64,000 bases of DNA, from NCBI RefSeq assembly GCF_000743525.1, contig NZ_JQGK01000003.1, positions 1 to 64,000 of the forward strand, written 5' to 3'. This document shows, one piece after another, positions 29,187-37,587 of the stretch. The position numbers were made by a program, and so were the translations under genes. Under the pieces are notes generated by a model. It worked only from the letters and a program-made list of their open reading frames with translations, searched no databases and had not been told where the DNA came from. The stretch is from Sulfurospirillum sp. SCADC (GTDB taxonomy: Bacteria; Campylobacterota; Campylobacteria; Campylobacterales; Sulfurospirillaceae). How positions within the stretch are numbered: position 1 is the first letter of the stretch; every line of letters starts with the position of its first letter.

Positions 29187-30428
29187 ATGTATAAGGTTAT
29201 TTTAACCCTTTTTTTTCTATTTCAGAGTCTCCATGCTTTTTTAAATACCGATAATAACTATGAAAAACAACTTACCGCTCTCAAAAATTTTGATCTTCCT
29301 TACACCTTCTTGAAAGATTCTATCTTTATCTCGATGCAAGAAGACGTAGAGGTGTATAAGACCAAACATTTCTTGCGCACATTAGAGAGTGGCGACCGAT
29401 TTGTGCCTATTTTGCAAAAAATGATGCAAGAAGCGGGCGTTCCAGCGGAGTTTTTATACCTTGCGATGACCGAATCGAGTTTTGACCCTTACTCCTCTTC
29501 TTCCGCACGAGCTTCAGGCATTTGGCAATTTATCCCCGATACTGCGCGTCGTTACGGTTTGGTGAACAATGCCTTTGTCGATGAGAGGCGTGATCCGATC
29601 AAATCCACTGAAGCAGCGATTGCTTATCTGAAACGTTTACACGATATGTTTGGCAAATGGTATTTGGCAGCCTTGGCGTATAACTGTGGGGAAGGGTATG
29701 TTACCAAAGCGATTGCAAAAGCAGGAACGGATGACATTAGCGTTTTGTTAGATGAAAATCAAAAATACCTTCCCAAAGAGAGTAGGCTCTATATTCGTAA
29801 AATTTTGATGATGAGTTTTATCTCAGGCAGTACCGATTTTATGCTGGATAATGGCTCAGAGTATCTGCTTAATCGTGCCAATAATGCAACGTTTGTCAAA
29901 GTTTCTGTTCAAAGTGGCACACCATTGCGCGATGTTGCTGAGAGTATTGGTATCTCAGTTAAGGAGCTTAAATCCTATAATCCTCATCTCAAACATGCTT
30001 TTGTCTCTCCTCTGGGCGCTAAAGGGTATCTTTACATTCCCCAAGATCGTCAAGTCTCTTTTTCTCAAAATTTTGATCAAACGAAAGAGCCTCAAAAATA
30101 CGCTGTCTATAACACCAAAAAAGGGGACTCACTGCAAAGTATTGCGAAAAGATACGGCGTGAGTTATCAATCGTTGATGGAGCTTAATAACCTTAAAACA
30201 GCAGCTATAAAACCAAAAACAGAATTGATAGTGCCTTCTGGTGTTCCAATGCCTGTCACAACGCCTTCTTCTTCTAATGCTGAAAAAATCTACGTGATTA
30301 AAGCCGGTGACACCATTGAAACCGTAGCGAAAAAGTATGATATTCCCGTCGCACAATTGATCAAAGTCAATAAGAAAAAAAATGCACTTGTCAAAGTGGG
30401 AGAGAGTATTGTCATTCCAAAAAATTAG
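29187..30428 (+). CDS. mltD: Membrane-bound lytic murein transglycosylase D with LysM repeats
   Basis: Cleaves glycan strands to 1,6-anhydroMurNAc. A signal peptide (about 1-18) is followed by an SLT domain with catalytic Glu in MTESSFDP (about 97) and GIWQFIP, and C-terminal LysM modules (about 305-350 and 368-412, with a weaker one before). It is not a lipoprotein, unlike E. coli MltD. Its 3' end overlaps rlpA, as in C. jejuni Cj0645-Cj0646. Confidence 0.92.
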   Translation: MYKVILTLFFLFQSLHAFLNTDNNYEKQLTALKNFDLPYTFLKDSIFISMQEDVEVYKTKHFLRTLESGDRFVPILQKMMQEAGVPAEFLYLAMTESSFDPYSSSSARASGIWQFIPDTARRYGLVNNAFVDERRDPIKSTEAAIAYLKRLHDMFGKWYLAALAYNCGEGYVTKAIAKAGTDDISVLLDENQKYLPKESRLYIRKILMMSFISGSTDFMLDNGSEYLLNRANNATFVKVSVQSGTPLRDVAESIGISVKELKSYNPHLKHAFVSPLGAKGYLYIPQDRQVSFSQNFDQTKEPQKYAVYNTKKGDSLQSIAKRYGVSYQSLMELNNLKTAAIKPKTELIVPSGVPMPVTTPSSSNAEKIYVIKAGDTIETVAKKYDIPVAQLIKVNKKKNALVKVGESIVIPKN

Positions 30429-31206
30429 TGGATTAAGCCTTTGTGTTGTCATGGTTTTGATGTTTTACGGATGCTCTTCTAAAAATAACGCTTACCCGTA
30501 TCGTACGAGTGGAGGTGCTACTATGGCGCCTCCTGAAGGTACAGGTTCCATCAATGATTCTCCTGCTATGCACCGAGCTACGATGCGCCCTTACACCATT
30601 GATGGGAAAATGTATACGCCCACGATGGTCAGCGTTGGGGATTATTTCAGTGGAATTTCGAGTTGGTACGGCAAAGACTTCCATGGCAAAAAAACGTCCA
30701 ATGGCGAAGTGTACAATATGTATGAGATGACCGCAGCCCACAAAACCCTTCCCATGAATACGATGCTTAAAGTCACCAATCTGAAAAACAATAAAAGCAT
30801 TGTGGTTCGCGTGAACGATCGAGGTCCCTTTGTGGGAACGAGGATTATCGATCTCTCCTATACGGCGGCGACGCGGATTGACTTGGTTGCGAATGGCACA
30901 GGCCCTGTAGGTATTGAAGTGATTGGTTTTGCCGGTGTTGTTGCTCCTTCTGGCTCACCAAAACAGAGTGTCGTAGAGACCGATTATCTGATCCAAATTG
31001 GTGCATTTAGAAATAAAGAGGGTGCAACGCGCTTTGCCCAAAGCAATATGAATGTCAATAATCGCTACAATGCGATTATTAAAGAGGGAACCTTTGAAAA
31101 TGAGCCGATCTACCGTGTCTGGCTCAAAGGGTTTGGCAGCGAAGCGGAAGCCTCCGATTTCATTGCAAAAGGGTCGTACAAAGGCTCATTTATCGTAAGG
31201 GAATAG
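30409..31206 (+). CDS. rlpA: Septal lytic transglycosylase RlpA-like lipoprotein
   Basis: Outer-membrane lipoprotein with a double-psi beta-barrel and a SPOR domain. The lipobox FYGC follows a short signal; the barrel (about 70-165) has SSWYGKDFHGKKTSNGE and VRVNDRGPF, with the catalytic Asp. The C-terminal SPOR segment (from YLIQIGAFR) binds denuded septal glycans. The start is a TTG at 30409, inside mltD; no ATG gives a complete signal peptide except one further upstream that lacks the right N-terminus. Confidence 0.88.
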   Translation: MSFQKISGLSLCVVMVLMFYGCSSKNNAYPYRTSGGATMAPPEGTGSINDSPAMHRATMRPYTIDGKMYTPTMVSVGDYFSGISSWYGKDFHGKKTSNGEVYNMYEMTAAHKTLPMNTMLKVTNLKNNKSIVVRVNDRGPFVGTRIIDLSYTAATRIDLVANGTGPVGIEVIGFAGVVAPSGSPKQSVVETDYLIQIGAFRNKEGATRFAQSNMNVNNRYNAIIKEGTFENEPIYRVWLKGFGSEAEASDFIAKGSYKGSFIVRE

Positions 31207-31210
31207 TAGT

Positions 31211-31783
31211 ATGCAAACACTCCAACGCATCACCAAAGAGACACAGATCAGTGTTGAATTAGAGATTAATGGTACGGGAAAAGCCGTTATTGAGACAGGA
31301 ATTGGTTTTTTTGACCATATGCTTGAAGCGTTTGCTAAGCACTCCTTGATCGATTTGACGCTTACATGTAAAGGCGATACGCACATCGATTTTCACCACA
31401 GTGTTGAAGATGTCGGCATTGTGCTAGGGCAAGCTTTGCGTGCTTCGATTTACCCGATTGAGTCTGTTGAGCGTTATGGCAATGCGGTTGTGGTCATGGA
31501 CGAAGCGGCTGTGGAATGCGCCTTGGATCTGAGCAATCGTGCTTACCTCGTGTATGAAGTTGAGATGGAAGGCAAAGTCGGCGCCTTTGATGTTGAACTT
31601 GCAGAAGAGTTTTTCAGAGCCCTCATTGTCAATGCCGGTATCAGTGCTCATATCGTTGCGCGTCGTGGTAAAAACAGACACCACCTTTTAGAAGCGGCGT
31701 TTAAATCGTTTGCTGTAGCCCTTCGTCGAAGTTTAGTGAAAAATGAGCGTGTGGGAATTCCCAGTACGAAAGGTGTGTTGTAA
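31211..31783 (+). CDS. hisB: Imidazoleglycerol-phosphate dehydratase
   Basis: Sixth step of histidine synthesis. The 190-residue monofunctional bacterial form has the manganese-binding repeats DFHHSVEDVG (about 60) and SAHIVARRGKNRHHLLEAAFK (quoted only as a region, about 145-165). It is placed among envelope genes rather than with other his genes, sharing TAATG with kdsC. A TTACATGTAA copy at 31362 gives Leu-Thr-Cys-Lys in a position that is usually another small residue in the family. Confidence 0.95.
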   Translation: MQTLQRITKETQISVELEINGTGKAVIETGIGFFDHMLEAFAKHSLIDLTLTCKGDTHIDFHHSVEDVGIVLGQALRASIYPIESVERYGNAVVVMDEAAVECALDLSNRAYLVYEVEMEGKVGAFDVELAEEFFRALIVNAGISAHIVARRGKNRHHLLEAAFKSFAVALRRSLVKNERVGIPSTKGVL

Positions 31784-32280
31784 TGATTGAATTATTGGTA
31801 TTTGATGTGGATGGCTGTTTGACCGATGGGGGCATCATGTATGGCAACAGCGAAACAGAAGAGTTTAAAACGTTTCATGTTAAAGATGGTTTTGGCATTG
31901 TCTCATGGATGAAGCTTGGTCGCAAAAGTGCGATCATTACAGGGCGGAGTTCGGGTGTCGTGACCAAACGAGCGAAAGAGCTGGGAATCACCCATTTGTA
32001 CCAAGATGTTAAAGATAAAAAAGCTGTTTTGCAAGCCATTTTGACCAAAGAAGGTTTGGGATTTGAAAATGTGGCTGCCATTGGAGATGATCTGAATGAT
32101 CTAAGCCTTTTACGCGCAGTAGGTCTCTCATTTTGCCCCAAAGATGCCATGCCTTTGATTCAAAAAGAGGTGGATGTGATTTTAAGCAAAGAGGGTGGAC
32201 GTGCAGCCGTTCGAGAGATGATCGATATGGTGGTCGAAAAAGAAAACTTAAGTGAGGCATTCGTAAACCTTTGGCTCTAA
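31783..32280 (+). CDS. kdsC: KDO-8-phosphate phosphatase KdsC
   Basis: HAD-superfamily phosphatase yielding KDO for lipopolysaccharide core. The 165 residues hold the nucleophile motif VFDVDGCLTDG at the N-terminus and the C-terminal GDDLNDLSLL. The small size without a cap domain is typical of the tetrameric KdsC. It is followed by lptC and lptA, as in most Gram-negatives. Confidence 0.94.
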   Translation: MIELLVFDVDGCLTDGGIMYGNSETEEFKTFHVKDGFGIVSWMKLGRKSAIITGRSSGVVTKRAKELGITHLYQDVKDKKAVLQAILTKEGLGFENVAAIGDDLNDLSLLRAVGLSFCPKDAMPLIQKEVDVILSKEGGRAAVREMIDMVVEKENLSEAFVNLWL

Positions 32281-32807
32281 AAATCCTTTCTTGTGCAACC
32301 ATGCTTTTTTTTGGCATGATGATTTTTCTCATGATCAAAGAACCTTATACGATTGATATGCATGATGCCAATGGCAATCTTGTCCCTGAAGTAGAGCTTT
32401 TTAATGCCCAAAATTATCAACTGAAAGAGGGTAGCATCGAAAGCATTGTCCATTCGGAGTATGTTGCACGCTATAAAGATTTTGATAAGCTGTATGTGAT
32501 TCATGCAGGACATAAAACCAAAGAGGGATTGCGTGGCATACTCACCTCCGATGAAGGAACACTGCAAAATAATATCATGCACTTTATGACCAATTCGCAC
32601 TATTATCGGGATGATGGTGTCTCGCTAGAGGGTGAAGATATTTTTTATGATCTGAAGCAAGAAATTTTAAGCAGTGAAAAACCCTTTATTTTTGCCCAAA
32701 AGCAGAGCCGTAGCCATGGGCTTTCATTTGTTTATCAGATGAAAGAGGGCACAATAAGCGCCACGAATATACACTCCTTTATTCAACAACTAGGAAAAAC
32801 GAAATGA
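32271..32807 (+). CDS. lptC: LPS export protein LptC
   Basis: Bitopic inner-membrane protein that receives LPS from LptBFG and passes it to LptA. One membrane segment (about 5-22) is followed by a periplasmic beta-jellyroll-like domain of 150 residues. The start is TTG at 32271, overlapping kdsC by 10 bases. Sequence identity of the family is low, so the name rests mainly on topology, size and position between kdsC and lptA. Confidence 0.82.
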   Translation: MALKILSCATMLFFGMMIFLMIKEPYTIDMHDANGNLVPEVELFNAQNYQLKEGSIESIVHSEYVARYKDFDKLYVIHAGHKTKEGLRGILTSDEGTLQNNIMHFMTNSHYYRDDGVSLEGEDIFYDLKQEILSSEKPFIFAQKQSRSHGLSFVYQMKEGTISATNIHSFIQQLGKTK

Positions 32808-33268
32808 AAAAATTGGGTTTACTCTGCCTCTGCCTTTCGCAACTGCTCATCAGTGCAGAAGTAGAAGTGACGGCCGATAAATTTTTTGCCGATGAAAAAA
32901 AACAGATCAGTATTTTTGAGGGGCATGTTGTGGTCATCAAAGAGGGTGATAAACTGACCGCTAAGAAAGTTGTGATTGAATTTGATGAGAAAAAACAACC
33001 CCTTCGCTATATCGCTACAGGCGATGCGAAAGGTAATTTAACGATGAACCAAAAGAAGTATTATGGCGAAGCGGAAAAGATGACCTATGAGCCGACTAAA
33101 AGTCTTTACACCCTTGAAAAGAAAGCTTTTTTGCATGAGATAGAGACCGATAAAAAAGTCTACGGTGATTTTATTCGTGCCAATCAAAATACAGGGCAGT
33201 ACGAAGTCGATGGCAAGGGTGCGGGACCTGTGAAATTTATCTTCAAAGTTGAGGATAAAAAACAGTGA
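32804..33268 (+). CDS. lptA: LPS transport periplasmic protein LptA
   Basis: Periplasmic bridge for LPS. It has a signal peptide (about 1-18) and an OstA-like jellyroll (about 20-140) with VTADKFFADEKKQISIFEGHV-type strands (described, not quoted in full) and YYGEAEKMTYEP. The 154-residue length fits. ATGA-type overlaps with lptC and engB on either side indicate a coupled operon. Confidence 0.9.
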   Translation: MKKLGLLCLCLSQLLISAEVEVTADKFFADEKKQISIFEGHVVVIKEGDKLTAKKVVIEFDEKKQPLRYIATGDAKGNLTMNQKKYYGEAEKMTYEPTKSLYTLEKKAFLHEIETDKKVYGDFIRANQNTGQYEVDGKGAGPVKFIFKVEDKKQ

Positions 33269-33867
33269 TCAAAGTCAAAGACGCCTTCTTTGTGAAGTCA
33301 GCTTCTAAAATGGAAGAGACGACACCAGAGGGAATGAGCGAAGTTGCCTTTATTGGTCGCAGTAATGTAGGCAAAAGCTCGATTATTAATGCACTCACGA
33401 ATAAAAAAGGGCTCGCTAAAAGCTCTTCAACTCCGGGTAAAACACGTCTGATTAACTTTTTTCAGATTGTTTTGGCAGATGGTGAGAAGACCTACCATAT
33501 GCAACTGGTGGATCTTCCAGGTTTTGGGTATGCTAGAGTATCGCACAGCCTCAAAGAGGAGTGGCAGAAAAATCTAACGATTTACATTCAAAAACGTGTT
33601 TCCATTCGCACGTTTGTGCATCTCATTGATTCACGTCACCCTTTTTTAGAGATTGATCAAGCAGTACACACCTATCTTGAAGAAATTGTAAGACCCGATC
33701 AGACTATTTTACGTATTTTTACCAAACTCGATAAACTCAAACAGAGCGAAATCAGTGTGATTAAAAAGAATTATCCGGGCGCTCTTTTGGTCTCAAGTAG
33801 CAGTAAAAAAGGGATTGATAAAGCCTTAGAAGCCATTTTTGCAACGCTTTTTGGAGATCAAGAATGA
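33265..33867 (+). CDS. engB: Ribosome-assembly GTPase EngB (YihA)
   Basis: Essential GTPase for 50S subunit maturation. The 200 residues contain G1 GRSNVGKSS, G2 region TPGKT, G3 DLPGFG, G4 TKLDK and a late G5-like SSSSKKG. It overlaps both neighbours by four bases, in the same position as C. jejuni Cj0650. Confidence 0.96.
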   Translation: MIKVKDAFFVKSASKMEETTPEGMSEVAFIGRSNVGKSSIINALTNKKGLAKSSSTPGKTRLINFFQIVLADGEKTYHMQLVDLPGFGYARVSHSLKEEWQKNLTIYIQKRVSIRTFVHLIDSRHPFLEIDQAVHTYLEEIVRPDQTILRIFTKLDKLKQSEISVIKKNYPGALLVSSSSKKGIDKALEAIFATLFGDQE

Positions 33868-34322
33868 TTCATTACACCAAAGCAAAACTCAGCGATATTG
33901 TCCTGATGCAAGAGGTTGTGCAACCTGAAGTGGAAAAAGGCATCATTTTATTTCGCAGTTCTGATGAGATGGCGACGAACATTCGCTCGTACATTCTTGC
34001 CAAAGAAGATGAGCAGATTATTGGTTTTGGAGCACTCCATTTTCATGCCGATGATTTAGCCGAGATCCGAAGCCTTGTGGTCAAAGATGGCTTGAGGGGT
34101 CGTGGTGTTGGCAAAGGTATTATTCAAACACTGATGACTGAAGGTGAGAGTTTGGGTGTGAAAAAAGTCTTTACCTTAACCTATCAAAAAGCATTTTTTG
34201 AATCGGTTGGTTTTAGTGAAATCCCCAAAGAAGCACTGCCTACGCATAAAATATGGGCGGATTGTATCAAATGCAAACATTTTCCAATATGCGACGAAAT
34301 AGCGCTCATCAAAACTATCTAA
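33864..34322 (+). CDS. argA: GNAT N-acetyltransferase, ArgA-like (N-acetylglutamate synthase)
   Basis: Short stand-alone GNAT domain of 152 residues with the acetyl-CoA loop VVKDGLRGRGVGKG (about 72) and a C-terminal Cys-containing tail (CIKCKHFPIC). It matches the form used for the first arginine step in epsilonproteobacteria that lack full-length ArgA. The catalytic role in arginine synthesis is by family resemblance; it lies in an envelope-gene operon, so the context gives no support. Confidence 0.75.
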   Translation: MIHYTKAKLSDIVLMQEVVQPEVEKGIILFRSSDEMATNIRSYILAKEDEQIIGFGALHFHADDLAEIRSLVVKDGLRGRGVGKGIIQTLMTEGESLGVKKVFTLTYQKAFFESVGFSEIPKEALPTHKIWADCIKCKHFPICDEIALIKTI

Positions 34323-34762
34323 CCCTCTTTTGGATCAGCGGATGGCTCTTGTGTGGGCTTGCGATGTCCTCACTCTATCCGCTTATTCCCTCCTTTGTGG
34401 GAGTGGTTTTTTGCTATCTTATTTTAAACTTTAATCGTCATGAAGAGAATGCCATGCCTCTGTTTTTAGCCTTTCTCTATCTTTGCTTGTACGATCTTAC
34501 CAAAGGCTTTTACCTCTTTTCGTATGTCATTTTATTTACCATTATTTACAAATTTGCGATTTATAAAATTCAAAATATTATTACATGTAACAACTGTATT
34601 TTAGCCGCGTATGTGGCAATGGCGTATTTGGGGCATTATCTGCTCAATGCTTTTTTTGCTTACTTGGACAACGAATCTTTTCCCTATTTTTCCAATGTCT
34701 ATTTTTACTATATTGCAATTGATTCCATACTTTCGTTTATGCTGTTTAAGGTGACACGGTGA
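34253..34762 (+). CDS. Integral membrane protein next to mrdA, MreD-like position
   Basis: About five hydrophobic segments make up most of its residues, and there are no soluble domains. It sits directly before mrdA (PBP2), where other bacteria have mreD, and corresponds positionally to C. jejuni Cj0651. I cannot confirm MreD homology. The start is uncertain: ATG 34253 gives 169 residues, but 34271 or 34289 are equally possible, and none has a clear ribosome-binding site because it lies inside argA. The 34581 TTACATGTAA copy encodes Ile-Thr-Cys-Asn in a loop. Confidence 0.65.
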   Translation: MGGLYQMQTFSNMRRNSAHQNYLTLFWISGWLLCGLAMSSLYPLIPSFVGVVFCYLILNFNRHEENAMPLFLAFLYLCLYDLTKGFYLFSYVILFTIIYKFAIYKIQNIITCNNCILAAYVAMAYLGHYLLNAFFAYLDNESFPYFSNVYFYYIAIDSILSFMLFKVTR

Positions 34763-36558
34763 GAATTAAGATCGTTCTTGCCATCTTCATTTCGGTGTGG
34801 ATTGCTCTTTTAGTCCGAGTTTATTATATTAGCATTAAATCCAATGCCTATTACGAAGAGATTGCCAAACAAAATGCGGTTAAAGTGGAAGATCTTGCTC
34901 CGTTGCGTGGCGTGATTTTAGATCGAAATTTAAATCCCCTATCGGTCAATCGTTTGGGATTTTCGATTGGTATTAAACCAAGACTCAGTCTCAAAGCCAG
35001 CCGTGATATGTTGGATGAAGAAATTGCTTTCTTATCATCGGTTTTGCCCGATTTTAGTGTCAAAGAGCTTACTCGAGAGTATCTCAAAGCAGACTCGGCT
35101 TACAATCATGATTTTGTCGAAGTTATCCCTTTTATCCCTTATGATAAGCTTATTCCCCAATTTGCTAAAATCGCACAACACGATAATTTGAGAATTAAAA
35201 TTACCTCGAAACGACACTATCCGCATGGCACACTCGCATCGCATGTGATTGGCTATGTAGGTAAGTCCAACGCCCAAGATGTGGCGGAAGATGAAACGGC
35301 AAAGTTGGTAGGTTTTTCAGGAAAAACGGGCATCGAAAAATTTTATAACACCGTTTTACAAGGGGTCAAAGGTGAGAAAAAGACCAAAGTAACGGCATTT
35401 AACCAAATCATTGAACAGGTGAGCAAAACACTTCCTCAGAGTAATGACCTTATCTTAAGCCTTGATCTTGATTTGCAACGCTACATTGCAGAACTTTTTG
35501 GCGAGGACAGTGGCGCGGTGGTGGTGATGAACGCCAAAAATGGTGAAATATTAGCTGCTGCGAGTTTTCCTGAGTATGATCTTAATACCTTTGTCAATGG
35601 CATCTCAAGGGAAGAGTGGGCAGTGTTGGCAAACGACCTGAACCATCCTTTTACCAATAAATTGGTCAATGGTCTTTACCCTCCAGGCTCAATTGTGAAG
35701 ATGGGCGTTGGTATGGCGATGATGAACTCAGGCATCGTTACGCCCACTATGACGTTTGAATCAACAGGGACAATGGAGTTAGGCGGTCGTGTTTTTCGTG
35801 ATTGGAAAAAAGAGGGGCATGGCATTATCTCCTATGCACGGGCGATTAAAGAGAGTTGCGATGACTACTTTTACAAAGCTAGCTTGAAAACAGGCATTGA
35901 CAATATTGCACCGTTTCTTTCTAAAATTGGATTTGCTCAAAAAACAGGTATCGATCTGCCACGTGAATTCATTGGAACGGTTCCGAGTCGCGAGTGGAAA
36001 AAAGCACGTTTTGGCAAAGGGTGGTCACAAGGTGAAACGCTCATTAGCTCCATCGGGCAAGGTTATTTTCTCGTAACACCCGTGCAGGTTGCAAAATACA
36101 CCGCGTTTCTTGCGACAGGCAATGGTGTGACGCCACATTTTGTGAGTAAAATTAACGATGAAGCACTTGATTTTCCCGTAGATCCAAATATTGTCAGTGA
36201 GAATGAAAAACGCTATTTGAAGATAACGAGAGATGCGATGTACGAAGTGGCGAATGTTCAAGGGGGTACGGCGCTGAGGCATATCAACCTTACAGCTCCT
36301 TTTAAGATTGCGGCCAAGACGGGTACGGCTCAAGTGGTGGGTATCTCACAAACCGATAAAAAACGTATGCGCGAAGAGGACATGGAGTACTACCAACGCT
36401 CTCACGCGTGGCTTACAACGTATGGTCCTCATGATAACCCTCAATACGTCGTAACCGTTTTGGTTGAACATGGAGGGCACGGTGGAAGCGAAGGCGGCCC
36501 CATTGTCTCTAAAATTTACGATAAGCTCTATGAAAAGGGTTATATCACGCTCAAATAA
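34759..36558 (+). CDS. mrdA: Penicillin-binding protein 2 (elongasome transpeptidase)
   Basis: Monofunctional class B PBP partnering RodA. There is an N-terminal membrane anchor (about 4-22), a dimerisation domain, and the transpeptidase domain from about 245. Active-site Ser is in GSIVKMG (SxxK, about 318), SCD follows at about 375 and KTGTAQ at about 522. The start is GTG at 34759, overlapping the upstream gene by GTGA. The 599-residue length is typical. A variant TTACATATAA lies just after the stop, at 36562. Confidence 0.96.
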   Translation: MRIKIVLAIFISVWIALLVRVYYISIKSNAYYEEIAKQNAVKVEDLAPLRGVILDRNLNPLSVNRLGFSIGIKPRLSLKASRDMLDEEIAFLSSVLPDFSVKELTREYLKADSAYNHDFVEVIPFIPYDKLIPQFAKIAQHDNLRIKITSKRHYPHGTLASHVIGYVGKSNAQDVAEDETAKLVGFSGKTGIEKFYNTVLQGVKGEKKTKVTAFNQIIEQVSKTLPQSNDLILSLDLDLQRYIAELFGEDSGAVVVMNAKNGEILAAASFPEYDLNTFVNGISREEWAVLANDLNHPFTNKLVNGLYPPGSIVKMGVGMAMMNSGIVTPTMTFESTGTMELGGRVFRDWKKEGHGIISYARAIKESCDDYFYKASLKTGIDNIAPFLSKIGFAQKTGIDLPREFIGTVPSREWKKARFGKGWSQGETLISSIGQGYFLVTPVQVAKYTAFLATGNGVTPHFVSKINDEALDFPVDPNIVSENEKRYLKITRDAMYEVANVQGGTALRHINLTAPFKIAAKTGTAQVVGISQTDKKRMREEDMEYYQRSHAWLTTYGPHDNPQYVVTVLVEHGGHGGSEGGPIVSKIYDKLYEKGYITLK

Positions 36559-36574
36559 TTCTTACATATAACGT

Positions 36575-37153
36575 TTAAAGCTTATTCACATCGATCTCAT
36601 ACTCTATTTTCTCTGCCACTTCTTGCGCGAGAGTGACACCAAACAGTTCACGCAAAAGGTAAAATCCAAGCTCTAATCCTGAACTTACCCCTGCGGCGGT
36701 GATGATCTTTCCATCGTGTACGACTTTAGAAGAGACGACATTGACGCCATACGCGGCTAATTCATCAAAAGCGCTGTGGTACGTTGTTACCTCTTTGCCT
36801 AAAAGCAGACCCGCTTCGGCTAGAAAAAAAGCGCCGGTGCAGACAGAGGTAAGATAAGTCGTTTTGCTCTGATGTGCTTCTATGAAAGTGCGCATTGAAG
36901 GCTTTTTCATCCACTCAATGCGACCTTGACCTCCGGGGAAAAGCAAAATATCTAAAGCTGGAGCACTCTCAAAACTCGCATCGGGCAAGATTTTAAGACC
37001 ATTAAATGCTTGCACAGGCTCTAAATTGGGGGCGATGAGTAGCACGTTGGTGCTCTCGGGTACTATTTTATTGATGTAACTCAGAACCTCAAAAGGGGCA
37101 ACAAAATCAAGCTCTTCGACATTGGGAAAAATAACAATACCAATGGTAATCAT
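36575..37153 (-). CDS. DJ-1/PfpI family protein
   Basis: A 192-residue flavodoxin-like fold of the ThiJ/DJ-1/PfpI class. The conserved nucleophile elbow is visible as TSVCTGAFFLAEAG (Cys105 region), with a Glu near the N-terminus (VEELDFVAPFEVL). Members are glyoxalases/deglycases, chaperones, isonitrile hydratases or regulators; nothing here decides which. It is three bases downstream of ybeY, hence probably co-transcribed. Confidence 0.85.
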   Translation of the reverse strand: MITIGIVIFPNVEELDFVAPFEVLSYINKIVPESTNVLLIAPNLEPVQAFNGLKILPDASFESAPALDILLFPGGQGRIEWMKKPSMRTFIEAHQSKTTYLTSVCTGAFFLAEAGLLLGKEVTTYHSAFDELAAYGVNVVSSKVVHDGKIITAAGVSSGLELGFYLLRELFGVTLAQEVAEKIEYEIDVNKL

Positions 37154-37156
37154 GAC

Positions 37157-37576
37157 CTAATCCTCCGTACGAACAATTAAACTCTTCGGTAAATGATACT
37201 GCGTTATCCATGATGTTTCCATCTCACGCATCTGTCCGCTGTCCACTTCATGATCAAACCCTAAAAGATGCAACATGCCGTGAATGAACAAAAGGGTGAT
37301 CTCCTCTTCCACGCTATGCCCTAACTCTTTGGCTTTTTGCGCTGCAAGTTCATGGTTAATGACGATGGAACCCAGTGGTGCGTGCGGAAAATCATCAATA
37401 GGAAAGCTCAGCACATCGGTGGTTTTATCCATCCCTCGATGCTCTAAATTAAGCGTTTGCATGCTTGCACTATCAATGATCAAAAGCTCTACCTCTTTGG
37501 GCGTATGCTCTGTGCAAATCTGCTCTAACAGCTTTACATGTAAAGGAATGTCGAATTCGTTTTCGATGAGTAACAT
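37157..37576 (-). CDS. ybeY: Endoribonuclease YbeY
   Basis: Zinc RNase for 16S rRNA 3' maturation and ribosome quality control. The 139 residues include the diagnostic HGMLHLLGFDH zinc motif at about 100 and DVLSFPID. An AAAAGGAGA ribosome-binding site lies upstream of the ATG. One TTACATGTAA copy, at 37534, encodes Leu-His-Val-Lys near the N-terminus. Confidence 0.95.
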   Translation of the reverse strand: MLLIENEFDIPLHVKLLEQICTEHTPKEVELLIIDSASMQTLNLEHRGMDKTTDVLSFPIDDFPHAPLGSIVINHELAAQKAKELGHSVEEEITLLFIHGMLHLLGFDHEVDSGQMREMETSWITQYHLPKSLIVRTED

Positions 37577-37587
37577 ACCATCTCCTT

